DNA of 64,000 nucleotides from JASSUD01 sp031963415 (lineage in GTDB: Bacteria > Pseudomonadota > Gammaproteobacteria > Burkholderiales > Burkholderiaceae): the NCBI GenBank assembly GCA_031963415.1, contig JASSUI010000001.1, positions 2,294,001-2,358,000 on the forward strand. Direction: 5' to 3'. The position numbers and the translations under genes are program-made. Positions within the stretch are counted from its first letter, which is position 1; each line of letters starts with the position of its first letter. This document shows positions 58,902 through 64,000 of this stretch, one piece after another. A model generated the notes under the pieces. That model was not told the DNA's origin. It was given only the letters and a program-made list of their open reading frames with translations, and made no database searches.

Positions 58902-60284
58902 TTAGTTTATTGTGCTGTTGTCCTCGGGATGATGAAGAGGTTTCGGAGTGCACCCAAGCAAGATACCGCTTAGTAATACAAATAAATAACCTTCAGAAAA
59001 ATCGAGCAATAAAGAGTTGACTAAGCAGCCGAGCGCAAACATGAAAAGCCAACCCCCCAGTAGCTCCCGTGCTGGCGCTGCCAGCTTTGCTGTGGCGCGC
59101 GCGATTTGGAATAAAAGATTAACAAACAAACCTAAACCGACTAAACCTGACTCAACGGCAAACGAAAGATACTGATTATGGGGATTGGCTATGACCTTGG
59201 CTTTGTCAAAGTGTTCGGTTTGCGTTAGCGCTTCGAGTTTTTGATGTAATCCACCTATCCCATGCCCCAGAATCGGCTTTTGCATGAAAAAAGAGAGGCT
59301 TTTACGATACCATTCAAGCCGTATGCCAGAAGAAGTCATTTCGTTACGCTGTTGATAGCCCTGGATCTCTGCCGTAATTTGCATCAGACGATTGTTTTTT
59401 GTCTGTATCGAAAAACCAATGAGTAATGCACAAGGTAAAACCGCAATTAACAACAGGCGGACGCTTGAAGAAAATTTTTTATCACGATAACGCCAAATAA
59501 AACGTACGGCTTGATAAAGAAGTAACAGCGTTACTATCAGTTGACCCGTGCGGCCTTGTAGCATGACGAAGACATTTGCAAACGCTAACCAAGCTAGCCC
59601 ATAGTAGAAAATCTTCGTGCGTATCCTTTTGGTAGTGAGCGCTGCGCTCATCGCTAAATTAAATAGCAATGCAGAAAAGAGCCCTGCCGTAATACGATTT
59701 TTAAAAACCCAAGCATGCGTTTCTGGATTACTTGCATTGTATGAAGGGCCAATCTCGGTGAATCCTAAATAATTGGTGACCGACAGTAACAACACTAGAG
59801 TTAAGATAACGCATAATCCACGGCGAGCTGTATTTGCTAGCTCCGCTCCTTGAAAGACGAGGATAAGCAACGGAATAAAAAGCAATTTTCGGTATTTGGC
59901 CCACCATGCTACGCTTTTGTTCAACGGCGCTAAGCTATAGAGCAAACTAAGTGTGAGCGCGAGTAGCAGTAAAATAGCGGCAATGCTAACTGGGTGACGC
60001 AACATGGAGCGCGCATTACGCCATACTTCTGGTGCGCATAAAGCAGCGATCGCAAAAAGGATCACCGAAATATTCGTCAATGCTGTCGAGCATGGTACTG
60101 ACCACAGCGCTAAGAGCGCAAAAGCACGTGCAGCAGCCAGCGGATATGAGCTAGCAGACGGATGAGTGCTGTTTGTTGCCGGCATAACAGGGGCAAACAG
60201 TGCGCGTGCGAAGTGGTTAGGCCGTAATGTTGTAGACAGCTTGTTGATCATCAAAACGAATCCGAAAAAAAGCGCTGAATTCAT
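58902..60284 (-). CDS. O-antigen ligase-like membrane protein
   Basis: About 460 residues with about ten membrane helices (for example LLILVFQGAEL, WLAFANVFVMLQ). The typical ligase area KPILGHGIGGLHQKLEAL and IANPHNQYLSFAVESGLVGL (~residues 320-365) is present. WaaL-type enzymes join O-antigen or similar glycans to lipid A-core in the periplasm. The start is unclear: an ATG at 60284 lies in a perfect palindrome; an in-frame ATG at 60251 is an alternative. Confidence 0.8.
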   Translation of the reverse strand: MNSALFFGFVLMINKLSTTLRPNHFARALFAPVMPATNSTHPSASSYPLAAARAFALLALWSVPCSTALTNISVILFAIAALCAPEVWRNARSMLRHPVSIAAILLLLALTLSLLYSLAPLNKSVAWWAKYRKLLFIPLLILVFQGAELANTARRGLCVILTLVLLLSVTNYLGFTEIGPSYNASNPETHAWVFKNRITAGLFSALLFNLAMSAALTTKRIRTKIFYYGLAWLAFANVFVMLQGRTGQLIVTLLLLYQAVRFIWRYRDKKFSSSVRLLLIAVLPCALLIGFSIQTKNNRLMQITAEIQGYQQRNEMTSSGIRLEWYRKSLSFFMQKPILGHGIGGLHQKLEALTQTEHFDKAKVIANPHNQYLSFAVESGLVGLGLFVNLLFQIARATAKLAAPARELLGGWLFMFALGCLVNSLLLDFSEGYLFVLLSGILLGCTPKPLHHPEDNSTIN

Positions 60285-60323
60285 CGAGAGCAACTTTATA
60301 TATTGCTCTCGATGAATTCAGCG
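60273..60323. repeat. Perfect 21-bp inverted repeat at the ligase gene start
   Basis: CGCTGAATTCATCGAGAGCAA (60273-60293) and its exact reverse complement (60303-60323) are separated by 9 bases (CTTTATATA). It covers the possible start codon at 60284. Confidence 0.85.
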
Positions 60324-60330
60324 TTTTCTC

Positions 60331-60464
60331 AGAACCTGTTCATTATCTTTAGAAAAGCAGATTAGAGAAGAGATAAAGGGCTATGTTGAGGGGGAGTAAG
60401 AAACTCCCGACATGTAGCCTCTTCACCTTCATCTCTCTTTTTTTAAAGATGATGAACAGGTCCT
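60331..60464. repeat. Long imperfect palindromic intergenic repeat
   Basis: Outer arms AGAACCTGTTCATTATCTTTA and TAAAGATGATGAACAGGTCC (two mismatches over 20) with inner pairing (GGCTATGT with ACATGTAGCC). About 134 bases, directly before msbA. Related to the element at 58758. Confidence 0.7.
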
Positions 60465-60507
60465 ACATTCCAAACATATAAACGCTGGGCAGTATATAAC
60501 GTAGGCC

Positions 60508-62340
60508 ATGAAAAAATCGTTCTCTCTTTCGCAGACTTCTCTTTCTACGCTTGCCAAAACATCTGAAATATCCGTCGTACTTAAGCGCCTATGGGGCTAT
60601 TTGAAGCCACATTTATGGGCAGTACTATGTACGATTTTGGCGATGGGTTTGGTTGCCGCGAGTGAGGCGGGTATTCCCGCGCTTCTTAAGCCTTTATTAG
60701 ATCAGGGTTTTGGCGCCAAAGATCATACCTCACAACTCAAACGATTGATTCCATTAGCCGTGATTGGGTTAGCGCTGGTACGCGGGGCGGCACAATATGC
60801 GTCTAATTATCTGCTGGCTTGGATGTCAAATAAAATTTTGCTCACTTTGCGGCTACAGATGTTTGAGCGTGTACTGCAAGCGAGCGCGACGTTTTTTCAA
60901 CGAGAGACGGCTAGCACATTAATTAATGCGATCGTTTTCGAAGTTAGCCAAGTGCTGAATGCGCTGACTAACGTGATGATTACGTTGTTACGCGACTCAC
61001 TGACGGTAATTTTTCTGTTGGGCTATCTGCTCTATCTTAATTGGCGACTTACTTTAGTGGTTGCGATGATTTTGCCGGTGATTGGTTGGCTAGTTAGCAG
61101 GATTAATCGACGTTTGCGGCGTTTAAACCGTGAACACCAAATGCTGACGAATGAATTGTCATATATCGTTGAAGAAACGGTAGGGGGGTATAAAGTCGTT
61201 AAGGTCCACAATGGTGAACCTTATGAACTAAAGCGCTTCACTGAGATGAGCCGTCGTCTGCGTGGCTATTCCATGCGTATGACCATTTTCGGCGGATTAG
61301 CGCAGCCACTGACGCAGTTCCTTGCTTCGTTTGCGTTGGCGATTGTGGTTACGTTAGCTGTTTTGCAATCGGCGGCTGATCAAACTACGGTAGGAGGTTT
61401 TGTTGCTTTTGTTACGTCGATGCTGCTCATTATTTCTCCACTCAAACATTTGATCGATGTGAATCAACCGTTGCAGCGCGGAGTAACAGCGGCTGAACTC
61501 ATCTTTGGTTTAATTGATGAACCAATGATCGAGCCCAAAGGGGGAACGCAACCCTTGCACCATGCACGAGGCAAAATTGAATTTCGACAGTTGCACTTTA
61601 GCTACCTTGAGCTGAATGACCAAACGATTACCCCGCCATCGACTACCCCATCACTACCTACATTAGCAGGTATCTCGCTCCTGATTGAGCCAGGTGAAAT
61701 GGTCGCGTTGGTTGGGCCATCAGGCAGTGGCAAATCTACTTTGGTTAGCCTATTGCCACGTTTCTTCGATCCGACTGCCGGCCAGATTTTGTTAGACGAT
61801 GTGGCACTCAATGAATACCAGCTAGCCGATCTACGTCGTCAGATTGCGTTCGTCGGCCAAGATGTGGTGCTGTTTCATGATTCAATCGCAGCCAATGTGG
61901 CTTATGGTCAATGCGATGGAGAAGAGATCGACCGGGGCAAAGTGGAGCAGGCGTTAGCGGGTGCCTATCTAAAAGAAATGGTTGCCGCCTTACCTGAAGG
62001 AATGGATACCTTAGTGGGCAAAAATGGAATGCGTCTCTCAGGTGGTCAGCGACAGCGACTAGCGATTGCTCGCGCCATTTATAAAAACGCCCCCATCCTG
62101 ATTTTAGATGAAGCCACTTCTGCACTTGACGCCGAATCAGAGCGCCACGTGCAAGCTGCGTTAGAAACCTTAATGCAAGGCCGCACGACGCTCGTTGTTG
62201 CGCATCGACTCTCTACTATTGAGCGAGCAGACCGCATTATCGTGTTGGATGCAGGGCAAATTGTTGAACAGGGTAGTCATGCTGAATTACTCAGCCAGCA
62301 AGGGTTATATGCACACCTCTATCGCCTTCAATCGCAGTGA
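60508..62340 (+). CDS. msbA: Lipid A flippase, ABC transporter
   Basis: At 610 residues. N-terminal membrane domain with six helices; nucleotide-binding domain with Walker A LVGPSGSGKSTLVSLLPRFF (~residue 403), signature MRLSGGQRQRLAIARAIYKN (~508), Walker B PILILDEATSALD (~529) and H-loop VVAHRLST (~564). It flips lipid A-core across the inner membrane, next to LPS genes here. There is an unusual insertion of about 15 residues (PPSTTPSLPT) before Walker A. Confidence 0.92.
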   Translation: MKKSFSLSQTSLSTLAKTSEISVVLKRLWGYLKPHLWAVLCTILAMGLVAASEAGIPALLKPLLDQGFGAKDHTSQLKRLIPLAVIGLALVRGAAQYASNYLLAWMSNKILLTLRLQMFERVLQASATFFQRETASTLINAIVFEVSQVLNALTNVMITLLRDSLTVIFLLGYLLYLNWRLTLVVAMILPVIGWLVSRINRRLRRLNREHQMLTNELSYIVEETVGGYKVVKVHNGEPYELKRFTEMSRRLRGYSMRMTIFGGLAQPLTQFLASFALAIVVTLAVLQSAADQTTVGGFVAFVTSMLLIISPLKHLIDVNQPLQRGVTAAELIFGLIDEPMIEPKGGTQPLHHARGKIEFRQLHFSYLELNDQTITPPSTTPSLPTLAGISLLIEPGEMVALVGPSGSGKSTLVSLLPRFFDPTAGQILLDDVALNEYQLADLRRQIAFVGQDVVLFHDSIAANVAYGQCDGEEIDRGKVEQALAGAYLKEMVAALPEGMDTLVGKNGMRLSGGQRQRLAIARAIYKNAPILILDEATSALDAESERHVQAALETLMQGRTTLVVAHRLSTIERADRIIVLDAGQIVEQGSHAELLSQQGLYAHLYRLQSQ

Positions 62341-62345
62341 AGTTT

Positions 62346-62464
62346 AAGAACCAGTTCACGCCTTGTCGATGCTGAATTTGATGAAAAAGCACGACCAGCG
62401 TATCAACTATTGACTACCAGTTACCTCCCAAAACGCTCCTCTTTGAGACCCTGAATAGGGTTTA
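62346..62464. repeat. Possible diverged palindromic repeat
   Basis: Begins AAGAACCAGTTCA and ends TGAATAGGGTTTAG, weakly like the other intergenic elements. It fills the short space between msbA and rng. Confidence 0.3.
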
Positions 62465-62476
62465 GATGCGTTCCCT

Positions 62477-63988
62477 TTAATGTTCTTGAGCAAACGGCAC
62501 AACCTCATATTGCTCTCGATGAAACTGAGCAACGCTTTGCACGGAGACTGTTTTACCGATTAAATCTTGCATCTGCGCCAGGTGCGCTGCTTCCTCGGTG
62601 AGCAGCATATCAGCGATATCAGGGGCAACGAATATGCGTAGCGCATCCGCATTAAGTTGCCGTGCCGTTTGCAACATGTCTCGCAGTATTTCGTAGCAGA
62701 TAGTCTGCTTTGTCTTGATTTGTCCAGTGCCGTGGCAGCTTGGACAAGTTTCGCAAAGGAGGGCGTTCAACGAAGCACGGGTACGTTTGCGGGTAATCTC
62801 AACCAGCCCAAGTGCAGAAAAAGAACTCACTGAAAAAGGCACGCGATCTTTGGCAAGTGCCTCTCTTAATGTAGTAAGTACAGCGTTGCGATGGGTTGGA
62901 TCTGTCATGTCGATAAAATCAACCACAATAATGCCACCTAGATTACGCAGTCTTATTTGCTGTACCAGCGCATGCGCGGCTTCTAAATTGGTCGTAAAGA
63001 TCGTTTGAGTGTTATTACGTTCGCTTGTGCAATTTCCTGTATTGACATCAATGATGGTCATTGCCTCTGTTTGCTCAATGATCAAATAGCCACCAGACTT
63101 CAGATCTATGCGTTTCTCCAACGCTCGTTGACAATCAGCTTCGATAGCGTAGTGCTCAAACAGTGGTTTGGCTTGCGTGTAGTGATGCAATTTCGCTTTT
63201 AACGTCGGCGCGAAGCTATCGGCGAATTCGCTCAGCTGTTCAAAGGTTTTAAAGTGATCGACTGAAATTAGCGAAGTATGGGGATCTGCGATATCACGTA
63301 GTATGCGTTGCGCTAAATTGATATCTTGGTATAGCAGGGCAGGGGCTGGTAAGCGTTGCGCTTGTTCACTAATAGTTTTCCATAGCTGACGTAGATATTG
63401 AATATCATCAGTCAACTCATCATCGGTGGCCGATGCCGCATTGGTTCGGAGCAAATAGCCACCCGCATGGTGCGGAGCAACGATTGCTTTGAGGCGGGCG
63501 TGCAACGCATTGCGCTGCGCTAAATCAGTGATTTTTTGAGAGACCCCGATGATTGTTTCACGAGGTAAATAAACCAAGTGACGCCCCGCTAAACTCAAGC
63601 GAGTAGAAAGCCGAGCGCCTTTGGTGCCGAGCGGATCTTTGATAACTTGTACGAGTAGCGTTTGACCGGCAGATAGCGATTGCTCAATTGGGGAAGGCAG
63701 CTGAACTGATGCTTGGCTCGGGGAGGCTGGCTGAGAAAAAGGAGAGGGGCAAAAATCGGTCGCCTGTAAAAAAGCGGTTCGTGTCAGTCCAATGTCGAAA
63801 AAGGCAGCCTGTATCCCTGGTACCACTCGTACAACTTTACCAAGGTATAAATTGCCAACTAGACCTTGCTCATTTGTTGCGCCTGAAGTTGATGCACGTT
63901 CGATATGAAGTTCCTGAACGCAGCCATCTTGCACAACGGCAATACGAGTTTCTTGTGGCGTGACATTAATTAAAATCTCTTCGTTCAT
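62477..63988 (-). CDS. rng: Ribonuclease G
   Basis: At 503 residues, starting MNEEILINVTPQETR (ATG at 63988; a TTG at 64000 is not needed). S1-like N-terminal part (GLVGNLYLGKVVRVVPGIQA) with FDIGL; catalytic acids in TIIDVNTGN (~residue 312) and GGIIVVDFIDM (~353); the Zn-link CETCPSCHGTG (~405-420). It cuts single-stranded RNA (16S rRNA 5' end, mRNAs). Complete; a gene upstream on the same strand would lie beyond the window. Confidence 0.94.
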   Translation of the reverse strand: MNEEILINVTPQETRIAVVQDGCVQELHIERASTSGATNEQGLVGNLYLGKVVRVVPGIQAAFFDIGLTRTAFLQATDFCPSPFSQPASPSQASVQLPSPIEQSLSAGQTLLVQVIKDPLGTKGARLSTRLSLAGRHLVYLPRETIIGVSQKITDLAQRNALHARLKAIVAPHHAGGYLLRTNAASATDDELTDDIQYLRQLWKTISEQAQRLPAPALLYQDINLAQRILRDIADPHTSLISVDHFKTFEQLSEFADSFAPTLKAKLHHYTQAKPLFEHYAIEADCQRALEKRIDLKSGGYLIIEQTEAMTIIDVNTGNCTSERNNTQTIFTTNLEAAHALVQQIRLRNLGGIIVVDFIDMTDPTHRNAVLTTLREALAKDRVPFSVSSFSALGLVEITRKRTRASLNALLCETCPSCHGTGQIKTKQTICYEILRDMLQTARQLNADALRIFVAPDIADMLLTEEAAHLAQMQDLIGKTVSVQSVAQFHREQYEVVPFAQEH

Positions 63989-64000
63989 CGTGTCGCACAA

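Overview
ORGANISM. The window looks like a beta-proteobacterial chromosome carrying a large, tail-bearing (myovirus-type) prophage. Host genes at the right end (rhlE, dnaE, an LPS glycosyltransferase, an O-antigen-ligase-like gene, msbA and rng), a one-piece tmRNA with tag ANESNYAVAA, and a tRNA-Val(CAC) fit the Burkholderiaceae. WD40, pentapeptide-repeat, F-box-like and ankyrin proteins, toxin-antitoxin modules, IS decay and pseudogenes suggest a bacterium living inside a eukaryote, for example an endofungal relative of Burkholderia such as Mycoavidus. That last step is inference.

LAYOUT. (1) 1-22.8 kb, minus strand: phage DNA-modification, packaging, head and contractile-tail genes in one late operon. 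Read right to left: ParB-like/methyltransferase fusion, a 49-aa protein, a second methyltransferase, TerS, TerL, portal, scaffold, capsid, connectors, sheath, tube, frameshifted tail chaperone, tape measure, baseplate genes, tail fibre and a second, duplicated tail fibre running off the left edge. (2) 22.8-38.7 kb: a cargo island between the putative late regulator Q and the late operon. It holds an AT-rich block with a frameshifted DUF4942 gene, three toxin-antitoxin pairs plus an orphan antitoxin, an intact IS982-family element, a 14-blade WD40 protein, a probable group II intron remnant, a decayed second IS982 copy, two tandem C4-type antisense-RNA cassettes followed by a helical-protein operon, and a membrane/coiled-coil protein. 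(3) 38.7-48.7 kb: a lambda-like control and early region. A Cro/YdaS-like gene, a DUF1376 gene, a DnaC-like loader and Q read left; a repressor, recombination genes (YqaJ-type exonuclease and partner), excisionase and integrase read right. Five copies of the operator TTAAG-N4-CTTAA flank the repressor gene. (4) 48.7-64 kb: ssrA (the likely integration site), tRNA-Val and host genes, with a family of palindromic intergenic repeats.

HOW IT WORKS TOGETHER. The repressor probably silences both early promoters through the five operators. On induction the left early operon makes replication proteins and Q, and the right one makes recombination and excision proteins. Late genes lie beyond a strong terminator that Q may read through. 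The cargo island has its own control: each C4-like RNA can base-pair with sequences on either side of itself, including the ribosome-binding region of the next small ORF. The integrase lies 28 bp from the 3' end of ssrA, so ssrA marks one prophage end; the other end is outside the window.

LIMITS. No searches were run. Families were recognised by motif and gene order; start sites were chosen by eye.
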